Part shown: positions 11,879 through 23,250 of the stretch, piece after piece | Position numbering within the stretch: position 1 is the stretch's first letter | Layout: the number at the start of each line of letters is the position of its first letter | Assembly: GCA_047967505.1 (NCBI GenBank) | Contig: CM106538.1 | Strand: one strand, 5' to 3' | Length of the DNA stretch: 64,000 nucleotides | From: Dipteris shenzhenensis | Lineage: Eukaryota; Polypodiophyta; Polypodiopsida; Gleicheniales | Translations under genes and position numbers: made by a program | The notes under the pieces: model-generated | What the model was told of the DNA's origin: nothing | Database searches by the model: none | Seen by the model: only the letters and a program-made list of their open reading frames with translations

Positions 11879-13457
11879 ATGGGATCACGTCGCTCATCGG
11901 ACGAGTACGGACAGCCTCGCAGGAGGAGAGCTCACGATCTATATGCTCCAGAGGACTTTGATTCCTCTCAGGCGACTACCCCGAGGACTACCCCTGGTCC
12001 GACTCCTCTCGGTCCTAGCACTGTGACTATCCCTGCGGGTCCGACCCCTCTTCCACGTAGCACTCCGACTACCCCTCAGGGGACTCCTTTGCTAGCCGCG
12101 CATGGCTTTGTTGGGACTCCCGACGAGTTTGTAGCGCAGATGAGCGATGAGGAGGCAGCAAGATTCTTCTCTCTGCTCTCTCAGAGGACCTCCGCAATTC
12201 CTTCCCCTACACCGACGGGTGGACGTACAGCCCAGCCATCCCCTCGCGCCCCTTCGACCGCGGGATCATCACCTGCGCATGCCTCCCGCAAGGGAAGGAA
12301 GAGTAGGATGGGCGGCTCATGTTGTGCTGACTCAGGAGATGTAGACGAGTCAGCACACTCACGCTCCTTTAGGTCTCCACTTGGTCCAGAGACACAGTAT
12401 CAGTCAGGTCCCTTTCCCTCTCCTACTCCCACAGCTACTCCTCGATCCGGAAGCGGTCGCGCAGCTTCCACTCCTTCAGACTCTGCTACCGTCAGTCCCC
12501 CTTACTCATCAGGGGATCTCTCCTATCAAATCACATCTGCCGGAGAGATAATAGAAGACAAAAAGGGCAAAGCAGTGATGGCCGCCATGAGGCGGTTGAT
12601 GAGTCATCACTTCAAGAGCGGCATAAATATCGATTGGCGGTATCAAGATGCCCAAAAGAAGTAGGCGGTGATCGATGAGTTAAAACTCAGATTTCCTAAT
12701 CCGCCAAATGTGGAGTTTAATAACAGTTATATGCTCGAGCGCATGGGTTTGGTCCTAAAGCATCGCAGATCAACCATGCGTACTTCCATTACAAAGGGGT
12801 TGTCTAAACCCAGCTGGGCAGACAAAGCTGATTGGAAGTTCTTGAAGAAGCAGAATAGGGACCATCCTGAAATGTTCGAGGGTCAGAGGAGGGCTGCGAA
12901 GAGACGGCTGGATGTCGTAGGTACTTCGCACTTTGGTGCAGGTGGACGGTATGCGTTCGAGGCAACCGTGGTAAGTTTACTTCTTTCCATTTAATGTATT
13001 GTTCTATTTGTTTTACTTACATATTACATGCACTTTAGCTAACTCTAACTCTCGTAAATTGGATCCACAGCAAGCTGCGATGGGTCGTCTTCCTACGGAT
13101 GCAGAGACGCGGCGCGCATTTCGAATAGGAACCAAGCCGTGGTTCATTGAGCAAGAGGCAATGGGAGCGACAGTCGATTGGGCTGAGGTGGCTGCTCGCA
13201 CGGTATAAGTTTACTCCTGCTTGTAATCTCACTTTTTAATTTAAGTTCCAATCTAATTTTCGATTTATATGGTTCAGTCTCAGGGTCAAAGCTCAAGCGT
13301 CCCATCATCAGAGATGAGCGATCAACAGGGGCAAGGATCGGACGCAGGTGCCGATGACGAAGGAGAAGACGCAGGTGTCGGGGACGAGGGAGAAGATGCA
13401 GGTGCCGAGGACCAGGGAACAGCCCAACAAGACGATTCGGATTCGGATTCGGATTAG
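11879..13457 (+). pseudogene. CACTA-1 tnpA-like protein (plant Ptta/En/Spm family), one stop
   Basis: This is the plant CACTA accessory protein type (Transposase_24/Ptta-En/Spm), thought to bind element ends. Three phase-0 coding exons: 11879-12970, 13071-13202, 13278-13457, with consensus splice sites (GTG|GTAAGT; CACAG|CAAG; ACG|GTATAA; TTCAG|TCTC). Start ATG 11879 follows an acceptor; the protein opens MGSRRSSDEYGQPRRRR. Then come a long Ser/Thr/Pro-rich linker, the conserved block (LRFPNPPNVEFNNSYMLERM, FEGQRRAAKRR, GTSHFGAGG) and an acidic tail ending DSDSDSD. The only visible lesion is TAG at 12662-12664, possibly a former CAG. CACTA-2 carries a homologue at 29470-30956 on minus. Confidence 0.82.
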
Positions 13458-13650
13458 TAGTGGTAGTAGCATTTTTCATATCCGCTCGTTAGAGCCATTT
13501 TGTATCACCCTTTCACAGGGTAATTTTGTTTCAAACACAGTTGTATATGTATATGCATTTCTTCCTCATCGTTCACAAGAACAATTTTGTATCACCCTGC
13601 AAGCAAGGGAAATTTTGTTATAAAAAACTTTCTTTTGTAATTACAAAAAA

Positions 13651-13719
13651 AAAAAAATGGTTAGTGGGGCTAAACAGGGCTTCCTTTTGGCCCTGTTTAG
13701 CCCCACTAACCATTTTTTT
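13651..13719. repeat. Perfect 30-bp-arm hairpin after tnpA-like gene
   Basis: The arms read AAATGGTTAGTGGGGC, TAAACAGGGC and the exact reverse complement (13690-13719), around a 9-base loop (13681-13689). It sits between the tnpA-like stop and the right palindrome cluster. It may be part of a 3' end or a tiny foldback insertion. Confidence 0.8.
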
Positions 13720-13734
13720 TACCTTCTGTTAATC

Positions 13735-13878
13735 GTCGCTATATAGCGACGTTTACCAGTGTCGCTATATAGCGACGATTAACAGAGTCGCTATATAGCG
13801 ACGTTTTTATCGTCGCTATATAGCGACGTTTACATCGTCGCTATATAGCGACGATTAACAGCGTCGCTATATAGCGAC
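13735..13878. repeat. CACTA-1 right subterminal palindromes, six copies
   Basis: There are six copies of GTCGCTATATAGCGAC, mirroring the six at the left end. Together with the central five they define the element's repeat architecture. Confidence 0.9.
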
Positions 13879-14009
13879 GGTTTATAGCGACGCTCCTTTT
13901 CCGACGATTTTAACGACTTTTATAGCGACCTTTGCGCCCGTGAAAAAAAAAATTTTTAATGTAAAAAGCGTCGGTATTTCTGTCGGAAAATGGCCTATGC
14001 CTTGTAGTG

Positions 14010-14159
14010 CCTGGTGACATCACACTGCAGCATTGTGATAGCAAAGAGAATGTTGCATCTGACATCTTTACCAAACCACTCGGTAAAGAGCTATTCGAGA
14101 AACACCGACTAGCTCTTGGTTTGATGCAAAGGAAGGACATTCCCATTAAAGGGGTGTGA
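14010..14159 (+). pseudogene. Copia-1 RNase H end, beyond CACTA-1
   Basis: This continues the RNase H frame interrupted at 4431: GDITLQHCDSKENV, then DIFTKPLGKELFEKHR, LALGLMQRKD and a TGA stop at 14157-14159. DIFTKPL is the standard end-of-pol motif of copia elements. One extra codon (Ser) is present compared with Copia-2. Confidence 0.9.
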
Positions 14160-14238
14160 TGGAATGTAATGCTCAGTCCTTCTTCGATTCCCCAGAATCA
14201 TCATCTTGAGGGAAGGCCTACTTCATGATGTTGATCTT

Positions 14239-14247
14239 GAGGGAAGG
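14239..14247 (+). other. Polypurine tract of Copia-1
   Basis: GAGGGAAGG lies directly before the 3' LTR and primes plus-strand synthesis. The phrase TTGAGGGAAGG also occurs about 40 bp upstream. Confidence 0.85.
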
Positions 14248-14504
14248 TGTTGAGAGTTCACGCTCAACATCATGTGATCATGTGTGCATAGCACCATCAC
14301 GTGATCATATGTGCATAGCACTAACCTTATAGAGTGCTATAAAGGAAAGGGTTAGATCCCCTAACCCTAACCCTAAAAGGGTTTGTATATATTCTATTTT
14401 TTCAACTAATTCTAGTGTACAGTTAGTCATTTGTGGTGTGCTCTCTAGCTGTGCCCTCTCTCCTCATCTCCACTCTTCTCCTCTCCCCTCTTCATATTTT
14501 GTCA
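14248..14504 (+). repeat. 3' LTR of Copia-1
   Basis: 257 bp, TG...CA. It differs from the 5' LTR at one position by eye and is followed by the TAACA target duplication at 14505-14509. Confidence 0.93.
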
Positions 14505-14509
14505 TAACA

Positions 14510-15545
14510 AGCACTCGTGGTCTCCAAATTCCTTAGCAAGCATGTCATCTATACATTCTCTTGCCGCTTTGATGGAGGTGGAATAAGTGGTAAATGGAAT
14601 ATTTTTGCCACCAAGTCTTGAGAGACATACTAATCCATGGGTAGATATCCTCTCATTTTCACAAGAACATAAATTCATCGTCTGCATTAGGGTATCCTCC
14701 TCTAGCAATCTATTGCTTGATAGTCTATTATGCCAATTACCCATAGATAGGCTTGGTTTTGTGGTCCTTGATCATCTAAATAGAATTTGAAATCTAAAAA
14801 ATGTGAGATTCCAAAGGGTAACCATGAAGCTACCTATTCTACCCCACTAGCTTTGATTCAGTTGCTTCTTCTACTTTTTTTGCATTGCCATTACTTTATC
14901 CATCGTGATTGCAGGTTATGTGGAGAGATAAAAGAGACTATATGCTTAAGTGCCATCAATGTAGATACAGTATCATAAATCATTTTTGATGTAGACATTG
15001 ATCTTTTGACTTCCATAGGAATATTTTCTATCTCCATTTGAGAAACTCTGATTGTGCCTCGCATGTTAATAGCTTGAAACTTTGAAGGGATACTTTTTGC
15101 ACAATAAAGTTCAGGGTATGTGCCAAGAATATCTTAGACTCACACAAGTTTTGAGTAGCTTTAAATTCAAGTGATTGAACAATGATTGCCACACATGACA
15201 AGTGTTATTCATGCAACTACAAAGATCCTATATTATTTATATTGCTTCTACTGCCTCAAGTACAGTTATCAACTAGTTGTTCACCATTCTTAACTGGTTG
15301 TTGACTATTTTTTACACTTTTGCATGGTGTTGTGAATCATCATAGTGCAAATAATGCTTACTTGAGAGAGAGAAGGACATGGAAAAAGGCAATTAACTAT
15401 CATCCCACACCTATTCCAATAGCCAGATTTAGACATCTAGTTATGTCGAGAGGGTGCAAGACGATTGGATGGTTTCTTTGTGTTGAGGTGTGGCTATCTT
15501 ACATGAAAGAGAATTAGAGAAATATCATAAAGTAGATGCACATAT
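14510..15545. other. Flanking DNA, no gene recognised
   Basis: Continuation of the locus interrupted by Copia-1. A minus-strand open stretch up to 14744 is contiguous with 1-133 once Copia-1 is removed, but I recognise no family. I see no RNA gene or intact element. Confidence 0.4.
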
Positions 15546-15550
15546 CTTGT

Positions 15551-15800
15551 GGTGTGCACTACTAAGAAACCCAATGTATCATGTGTGTTCAAGGGGTACT
15601 TCAAAAACCCCTCAACTAAAATTTTCCCCCCAATAAAAACACCCCTCTTTACTTATAAAATAAGCTTTTTTTGCAAAGTTGAATTAAAATCCCCCTCATG
15701 TTATTGTAATCCAGTTAAATTTTTCCAAAAGATTGAATTAAAATACACCTCCTTTTGAATGCACATGGTACACTAAACTTTTATGAGGTGAACCCCTCGA
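15551..15800. repeat. Divergent relative of the CTCGGGGGGGTCACT MITE
   Basis: The order of landmarks follows the MITEs at 28494, 28766 and 48550: ATGTATCATGTGTGTTCAAGG near the left end, several AAATCCC/CCCCT blocks, and TTATGAGGTGAACCCCTCGAG at the right. Individual bases have drifted far and I could not define TIR or TSD. Confidence 0.35.
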
Positions 15801-15913
15801 GGCACATATTGACCCCTAGACCCACTACTCGACCTAGAGGTACTTTAATTTTTTAATATTTGTACGTTATATTGTATCAAAATATTATATCAATTGACAT
15901 GAATAACACATAA

Positions 15914-18330
15914 GTGCTTGTGTTTGTCTTACATTGGCAGTATTCATGGCTACACAAGAAGGGATTCAAAATCACGCTAAGGTACAAGAAAATTTCACAC
16001 TTCTTGGGAGATCATGAGCACATGATCTGGAGGTGTGAGGGACCAGGTGTTGATAATGTTGTTGCCATCTTGCAGGAGCTAAACATGTGGATGATGATCC
16101 CATGGGAGATAAGAATGTAGCATTTAAGGAAACTCCTGAAGTAGTTGATTGATAATTCATATCATGGACCCCATTTTTTAGAAATTGAGGTTGTATGATG
16201 TTTGCATCAATGATCATGGACTGTTTTAGTCTCGATATTGAAGTAATCTGCAAGTAAAGCGATGTAGTAAGACTTGGTTGCAATGAATCAAAAGTTGTTT
16301 TGAGAATTATTTCACATAATGTATAGCATTTATAGCATTTATACAGTAGACTATAGTTTTATTTTTTTCTAATGACTGGATGATAGATAGGTGTAAAGAT
16401 GCCTCCAAAAAAACATGGTCATGCACTAGATGCACCACAAAATTATGTTACTACAATTGAATATCCTAATAAGTAGAATTGCACAATATGTGGAAAATAG
16501 CTCATAGGATCAAGCACTAGGATTTGATCTCACTTCTTAGGAGACCCCAAAAATTTGATTGGGAAGTGTACTGACGGAGGCACTGAAGGGATTCTATGAA
16601 AACTAGGAGGAGGACAAAAAAGTGTCGAGCACATGATAGATAAGTTATTGTGCATGGAGAATCCCTAAGTGAGGCATCTATTGCTATAACTACATCTATT
16701 GACTTAGGTGCTTCCTCACAAGAGATTCCTATGGGCACTCTTGGTGCTTCAACCAAAACATCAAGATGTATGAATGCATCCACAGAGTAAGGACAAGTTC
16801 AGAATGTCTCTTCAATATGCAAGACTATGACCAAATATCCTTTGAAGCTTCTTTTAAACACAATGGGATGAAAAATCCCAACAAGACATCTTTGAAGTGA
16901 TATGTCGTATTGGATGTCCTTTGAATAGGGTTCTAAGTCCCCATTGGAAAAATACAATGGCCTCTGTCGCAAGAGCAGGTGTTTCATTTACTATGCCATC
17001 TTACCACATTGTGCGAGATGACATGTTGGATAAGTACTATGATAAGATGAGAAGAGATGCATCAGATTGTGTATGATGGCATGGATAAGACTATTTGCAC
17101 CGATATGGATGGAAGAATGTGACAATGAGTCTTGTCACCTTCAAAGGTGAGGCACTCCATCTTTCAGTCTATACAAGTGGCCAAGCAAAGACAGGAGAGT
17201 ATGTTGCTGAACAATGCCAAAAGGTAATTGAAGAGGTGGGGCAGCAAAATGTGATTCAAGTCACCACAAACAATGAAAATAAGTGTAGAAAAGCTGGAAA
17301 GATGATAAGTAAATATATCCACAATGATTTGGGCCTCACCATGCTCTTGTCATTGTCTCGACCTAGTACTCAAGGATTGGTACAAGAACTCCGAGACAGT
17401 TTTTTAAGATTCCCATTGATGAGGGCTGAAAGATGGTACTGTATTTTCTTAATCATGAAAGATTTTTTGGCATATTTAGAACCACCAAGATCCATTGTAT
17501 AGGATGGAACTTTTAAAGCCTAGCAAGACACACTTTGGTATGAACTATATTGCATTAGAGTGCTTGTTAAAGTTGTAGGATGTTATTACCAAAATATTCT
17601 ATAGTGCATAGGTAACATTGCGGATAGTTGAATATCACACGGCCAACTTTTGCATGGTATATAATGAGCTCAAAAGTCAATCCATTTCCCCTAGCTTTTG
17701 GAAGAGGATTTTAGATGCAGTAGAGGTAATGAAGCCCATTTGGAATGCCATTCATAAATTAGATGTCAAATGATCAAGTATAGGAAATGCCTACATGGCT
17801 TGATGGACTGTTGAACGGACGTACTGAAGGAAGGAGACAGAAAAATGAGAGCCATTACACGTTGGCCAAATGTCAACTACTAATGAATTTGTTTGTAAAT
17901 GGTGGACTCAAGCTCACAACTCAATGCACTATGCTAGTCATGTATTGGATGAGTCAATGGTGGGAATATCATCCTGAAACTAATGCAAAGACTATGAAAA
18001 CTGGGCATGCATTGTTGGCTACTCTCTTTGAGGACAATAATGAGTATGTAGCAGCCATCAGGGAGTTATCATTCTTTAGAAACAAGGAAGGATTATTTAC
18101 AAATGTCAAGATACAAAAATTGGCAAAGAACATGACTACATGGAGATGGTTGGAAATTGTTGAGGCATTGACACCTCACTTGCAAACATTAGCCTTGAAA
18201 TTTATCCCACAAAGTTGGTGGCTGAAACTCTTCCTGGTCCTTTGCATGATGCTCCAGTACTAGAGGTTGCTCAACCTGCAAAATCTAATGACAGTGAAAG
18301 TATCGATGCTGAAGCTTAATCGATATTTAC
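15914..18330 (+). pseudogene. Decayed hAT-superfamily transposase
   Basis: hAT transposases are DDE enzymes with an N-terminal BED zinc finger. Remnants in order: a partial finger (HFLGDHEHMIWRCEGPG, about 15985-16050); a second finger from ATG 16399 (CTICGK, SHFLGDPKNLIGKC); a DUF659-like block (KVIEEVGQQNVIQVTTNNEN, about 17220-17280); and a C-terminal block with MSQWWEYHP and FTNVKIQKLAKNMTTWRW (17930-18150). Many stops and frameshifts break it. Two finger copies suggest a duplication or two merged relics. I could not find TIRs or an 8-bp TSD. Confidence 0.65.
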
Positions 18331-19430
18331 TATAATTTATATACTTTTACAGTCTTTTAATTAAGTTAAAAATCATGAGTTTTCTTTTTCATGCAAATTA
18401 CAATATCGTTGCCATAGAGTTCAATTTCAAAAAAATACATTGTCACACATTCAAGTGTTTTTTTTGTGGGCAGAAAAAACATTCTGTATTAAGGAAAATT
18501 TAGTCTCAAATGAGACAATTACAATGTAGCCATATACTCCTCAACTTTAAGGATTGAAACTCAAAATTTCCTTAGCACCATTGCGAGCGGTGAACCGCAC
18601 GAACAACCACAAAACCTTTTCATTTAAGATAGGGGCAGTTACAGTTGTAGTGTAAAGTATGACCTCTTTACCTAATGTGAATTATAGTACCATTCCCATA
18701 GAGTTTAGTTTTAAAAAAATACATCGTCACATAGTAGAGTTACAAAAAACATCTCTTAAAAAGCAGGGCATCTCCTCAACCCATCCCTTAGGTTCGTACA
18801 GGCGGTGAACCACACAAATAACCATAGTGATGGCAATTGTGTAGTAGCACCATGAAGAGGCCACACAAAAGGATGATAAGAATAATGGACCCAAAGCATG
18901 AGAGGAGGATTGCAAGCATGGTGAACAAATCTAAAAGTACATAAATCTGATGTTTAAAAATGCAACCCTAAACCACTTCATATACACTTAAACCAACTTT
19001 CAACTAACGTGATATGATGTATTAGAAGCACTTCGAAATGCAACACACAAACCACTTTATTTATGTGTAAACAAACTTTCAATTAGCATGATTTGGCAAA
19101 GACTACATTAGAGAATTTGAGAGCACAATGGACATATGAAAAATTAAAACAATAGGCAAGAAAGTTTCAAAAAGATTTATCCAAGCTTCACATTAATAAA
19201 TACATATTTGCATGAGTATTCAATAAAGTTATCTACAATCGACACTTTGCGACCTAGCAGTTAGCCAATAAGTTGCCCCAATGCCAAGTGTATCGTACAA
19301 CTCACGTGCCACTAGTGTATTACATGCTACACATGCACTTCTTGTTTTCAATTGTCCACAAGGCACACCAAGTGAAAAAAATGATGGCACAACAACACAT
19401 AGTACCGAGTGGCTATATCAAAGAGATCTT
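18331..19430. other. No gene seen; short internal duplication
   Basis: AT-rich intergenic DNA. A phrase like GGTGAACCGCACGAACAACC (about 18590) recurs in modified form near 18800, as do nearby AAAAAATACATCGTCACA-type phrases, so the region holds a degenerate duplication. No coding family recognised. Confidence 0.4.
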
Positions 19431-20447
19431 GTCAAATAGGATACAAAGGTCCTTCAGGCACATATGGGATAGGAAAAGGAAGGGTGGATGGCTTGTGAGT
19501 AGCTAGGTCAATGAAGTCAGGATCTATATCTTGGATGGCTCTGCCCACATTTATATGTTGAAGGGCTTGTTGCGCATCCCTAACTTACCGATGGTAAGTA
19601 GTGGCAATGAGTTTGTTATCAGAGCACATTCTTAGTTTCTAGTGTGCTCCCTCTATGCGCAAGCAAGATGTTCAGTTGTTTGACCTCTCACTTGAGATGC
19701 TCCTTCTCACTCAAAACATTTTGATGCTCGTGCACTGCATCTTGGACAATTAATGGTGTGAAGGTGAGTTCTTTTCTACGAGTGCCATGAGCAGGTGCTA
19801 CTACTCCCTCTTCCACGTTCATGAAAACTTCAAAATGTGTAGACAATATAAAAGTGAACCTCAAACCTAACTCACAAATAGATTGAAACAAAAATCACAA
19901 TAGATGGTGGAAATTTCTATCTGAGGATGGACTTCCAATGTCTGAAGGCAGTGATGCAACCACACGAACTAGTGGAGGTGCACTCCATGCAAGCTCATGT
20001 GTTTGCGGCTTGTCAGCAAAGTCCACAAGATGACGGGAAGCTGAACCAACACAAATTTTGTATACAACATCTTCACAAACTATTGTTGAATACAACTGCT
20101 ATGTGGTGATCTTACTACACCATCTCATAAAGAAAACATGCATTCTCATGCATAGCTTGGTGTGTGCATTGTTTTATGGGCCATCTCTCATGGGCCCATT
20201 GAGAGACTCTCCACACTGATGGCAACTACTCAATGATGATAGCCTCATGAATGTGTCTCACTTTCCAACCATTCGAGTCATGGTAGGAGCTTTCTTGTGC
20301 AACTGCAACCGCCTCTGCCCTCCTACTCTCATGCCATGTAGCATCGATGATGTCCATTAAGTACTTCATTGCACTTTTTGAGCAAGATTCTTGGCCTTGG
20401 GCCTCAAAGGTAGCTTGTGTATATGGTGTGTGTGAGGACAATGCCAT
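19431..20447 (-). pseudogene. Unidentified decayed coding relic
   Basis: On minus, broken frames read MALSSHTPYTQATFEAQGQE (from 20447), later VHEHQNVLSEKEHLK with coiled-coil character (about 19700-19740) and DIDPDFIDL further on. Stops and frame changes separate the pieces. I do not recognise the family; a transposon-borne gene or host pseudogene are both possible. Confidence 0.3.
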
Positions 20448-21090
20448 ATTGCATAAAACTGATAGAAGCCTAGCGGTAGCATAAAATTTATAGAAAATAC
20501 CATGAAAACCATGAAATTGGTGTGTAGAATGAGGAGTTTCTATCCGAGTAGGCTTGAATGAAATAACACAACATAATTAGCTACACATGAGCATGTTGAA
20601 TGAAATGTAATTAGAAACACGTGAAGCATCCATTCCTAGTTCTCGAATGCGTAAGATGAAATTTTGAGCGGGCTTGAATGAAATAACATAGCACAATTAG
20701 CAAAGATGGAATTGTGATTGCTGCTCATGCACATTATTTATTGAAGGTGGAGTTTTGATTGATGAAAAGAGCATGTAGGACTTAACATTTGCAAAATAGT
20801 GGACTTACATTGTGAAAGGACTTACATTGATGAAGTAAAATTTTGTACAACCCAAAGAGTTTCATTTCAAATCCAAAGTGTAGTAAAATCTTCATCTCTT
20901 CTGTGGGTTGCAAAGCCTCTTCTTCATTGGCCATGTGTGCATGGATTTTATTCAAATTTTAGTCCATGGAGGCACATGCCTTGAGGTTGTCGTGCATAAA
21001 TTTATTTTTACAATCAAGCGAGGGTCTCACTACAATGTCATTCTTAGCGATATTTTGACCATACTAATCAGCATCATAAATTAATTTGGT
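20448..21090. other. No gene seen
   Basis: Flank left of Copia-2. The phrase GGCTTGAATGAAATAACA occurs twice (about 20550, 20670). No other structure noted. Confidence 0.4.
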
Positions 21091-21095
21091 GATTT
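21091..21095 (+). repeat. TSD of Copia-2 (left), GATTT
   Basis: GATTT precedes the left LTR and recurs at 28152-28156 after the right LTR. Confidence 0.9.
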
Positions 21096-21352
21096 TGACA
21101 AAATATGAAGAGGGGAGAGGAGAAGAGTGGAGATGAGGAGAGAGGGCACAGCTAGAGAGCACACCACAAATGACTAACTGTACACTAGATTTGGTTGAAA
21201 AAATAGAATATATACAAACCCTTTTAGGGTTAGGGTTAGGGGATCTATCCCTTTCGTTTATAGCACTCTATTGGGTTAATGCTATGCACATATGATCACG
21301 TGATGGTGCTATGCACACATGATCACATGATGTTGAGCGTGAACTCTCAACA
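21096..21352 (-). repeat. 3' LTR of Copia-2
   Basis: 257 bp, reads TGACA...CAACA on plus. The adjacent CCTTCCCTC at 21353-21361 is the polypurine tract in reverse. Confidence 0.92.
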
Positions 21353-21440
21353 CCTTCCCTCAAGATCAACATCATGAAATAGGCCTTCCCTCAAGATGAT
21401 GATTCTGGGGAATCGAAGAAGAACTGAGCATTACATTCCA

Positions 21441-22286
21441 TCACACCCCTTTAATGGGAATGTCCTTCCTCTGCATCAAACCAAGAGCTAGTCGGTGTTT
21501 CTCAAATAGCTCTTTACCGAGTGGTTTGGTAAATATGTCTGCAACATTCTCTTTGCTATCACAATGCTGTAGTGTGATTTCACCAAGTAACACTCTTTCT
21601 TTGATGAAGTGCTCTCTGACATCAATATGCTTTGTCTTGGAGTGATATACTAGATTCTTGGCCAATGCTTGAGCCGATTAATTATCCCAGTATATTGTTG
21701 TTGGCTTTGACTCATTAAAGTAATCTATTTCTGACAATAGTCTTCTGAGCCATATAGCCTCACATGCACCTGTAGTGAGTGCTCTATATTCTGCTTCAGT
21801 CGAAGACAAAGAAACAGTTTGTTGTTTGTTTGACAACCATGAAAATGCATATCCTTGTGTCGATCTCCTAGTCTCATGATCTCCGGCATAGTCACTGTCA
21901 TAGTATCCATGCAACCATGGATGACTTCCTCTGTATTCTATCCCAAACTGTCTTGTACCTCTGATGTATCTCAAGACTCTTTTGGCTGCATTCCAGTGAG
22001 ACTGTTTTGGATTTGCCATAAACTGTGCTAGTGAGCTTACTACATAACAAAATATCTGGCCGTGTGATTGTCAGATATATAAGAGATCTGATGAGTTGCC
22101 TATAGTACCTGTCATTGACTGTAGGCTTTTTTGAATCTTTAGTAAGTTCCAAACTCTGCTCCATGGGAGTGGCTGAAATCTTGCAGTCTGCCATATGAAA
22201 CTTCTTCAGGAGACTGTCAACATACTTGAGCTGACTCATGAATGTGCTATCTGAATCTCTCCAAAACTCAATTCCAAGACAATACT
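21441..22286 (-). pseudogene. Copia-2 RT C-terminus and RNase H
   Basis: On minus: FMSQLKYVDSLLKKFHMADCK, then YYRQLIRSLIYLTITRPD (reverse transcriptase end), RGSHPWLHGYYDSDYAGD, SLSSTEAEYRALTTG, ALAKNLVYHSKTKHID and DIFTKPLGKELFEKHR. RNase H acidic residues are in DSDYAGD and STEAEY. Stops and frame changes occur near 22045 and 21680. The YIDD-bearing segment expected upstream is missing. Confidence 0.88.
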
Positions 22287-23250
22287 TGAGCTTGCTTTAA
22301 GCCGTAGAGACTTTTCTTGAGATGGCAAACCTTATTCTCCTTTCTTGGTTCAACATAACCTGCTGGTTGTTGCATGTAGACTTCCTCGCCTAAATAACCA
22401 TTGAGAAATGCATTCTTGACGTGGAGCTGATACACATTCCATCTGTTGAGTGTCACTAGGGATATCAAGAACCGTATGGAATCCATCTTTGCTACTGGAG
22501 CATAAGTCTCATCATAGTCCTGACCATATTGTTATGCAAATCCTTTTGCAACTAATCTGGCTTTGTATCTTTGAATACTTCCATTTGGATTGTACTTCAC
22601 TTTGTATACCCATTTGTTTGCTATGGCCTTCTTTCCTAGTGGAAGGTCACATAATTCCCAAGTATTATTGTTATACAAAGGATCCATTTATTCATTCATA
22701 GCAGTTTGCCATTCTGGCTTGTCTACTGCGTCTTCGAAGTACACTGGCTCTTCTGTAGCCATGATGGTAGTCATAAGAGCATAGTTGGTGGTTTCAACTT
22801 GAATTGCTTTGCCTTTTTGAACATATGTCAATCTGGCTGGAGGTCTGCTTTCCCTAGTAGACCATATGAGCTATTGTGGCTTTGCTTGGGGTGTTATTGG
22901 CAAATCTTGCTCTTCTTCATCAACATGTTCTGTAGATGACTGTGAAGTCAGTGCTTCTATCTCCTGTGTAGGTGAGGTTTTCCATTCTAATTCCTCATCA
23001 AAGATTACATCTTTGGAGATAATGACCTTGCGGTTGATGGGATCATACAATTTGTATGCTTTGCTTTCTTCATTATACCCAACCATGATGCATTTGCTTG
23101 ACTTTGCATCCAATTTCCTGCGATGATCATCATGTATGTGGGCATATGCTATGCAACCAAATATGCGGAGATGCCCAATGTGTGGCTTGTATCCAGTGAA
23201 TGCTTCATAAGGAGTCATACCTTGTATCGTTTTACAGTAGCAAGCCAATT
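22287..23250 (-). pseudogene. Copia-2 integrase end and RT N-terminus; catalytic box deleted
   Basis: From 23248 downward: MTPYEAFTGYKPHIGHLRIF and GCIAYAHIHDDHRRKLD (integrase end), then a linker and the reverse transcriptase start (KWVYKVKYNPNGS, DETYAPVAKMDSIRF, AFLNGYLGEEVYMQQPAGY). After LKQA (about 22287) the sequence jumps to CLGIEF, which lies about 250 bp further on in Copia-1. The jump removes the YIDD active site, so this copy cannot make functional reverse transcriptase. Confidence 0.88.

Larger units (their letters stand above)
4434..14009 (+). mobile_element. CACTA-1: 9.6-kb CACTA (En/Spm) transposon
   Basis: The left end reads CACTACTACACACG; the right end reads CTTGTAGTG, that is CACTACAAG on the other strand. 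The ends share only CACTAC exactly. The TSD is CCT. A 16-bp palindrome (GTCGCTATATAGCGAC) occurs in three clusters: six copies at the left end, five in the centre, six at the right end. Two divergent genes lie inside: a TNP2-type transposase on minus, missing its core, and a tnpA-like gene on plus, nearly intact. The element probably cannot transpose alone but could be mobilised in trans. It inserted into Copia-1 after that element had landed. Confidence 0.92.
139..14504 (+). mobile_element. Copia-1: copia LTR retrotransposon with nested CACTA
   Basis: The element has two 257-bp LTRs (139-395, 14248-14504) that differ at a single position by eye, a primer-binding site, a polypurine tract and a TAACA target duplication. 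Without the CACTA insertion at 4434-14009 it would be about 4.8 kb. The coding part runs gag (truncated), end of integrase, reverse transcriptase, RNase H. The middle of gag-pol (end of gag, protease, most of integrase) is deleted near 2595, by comparison with Copia-2 at 21096-28151. The near-identical LTRs mean recent insertion, so this already defective copy was probably mobilised by proteins supplied in trans. Confidence 0.93.
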
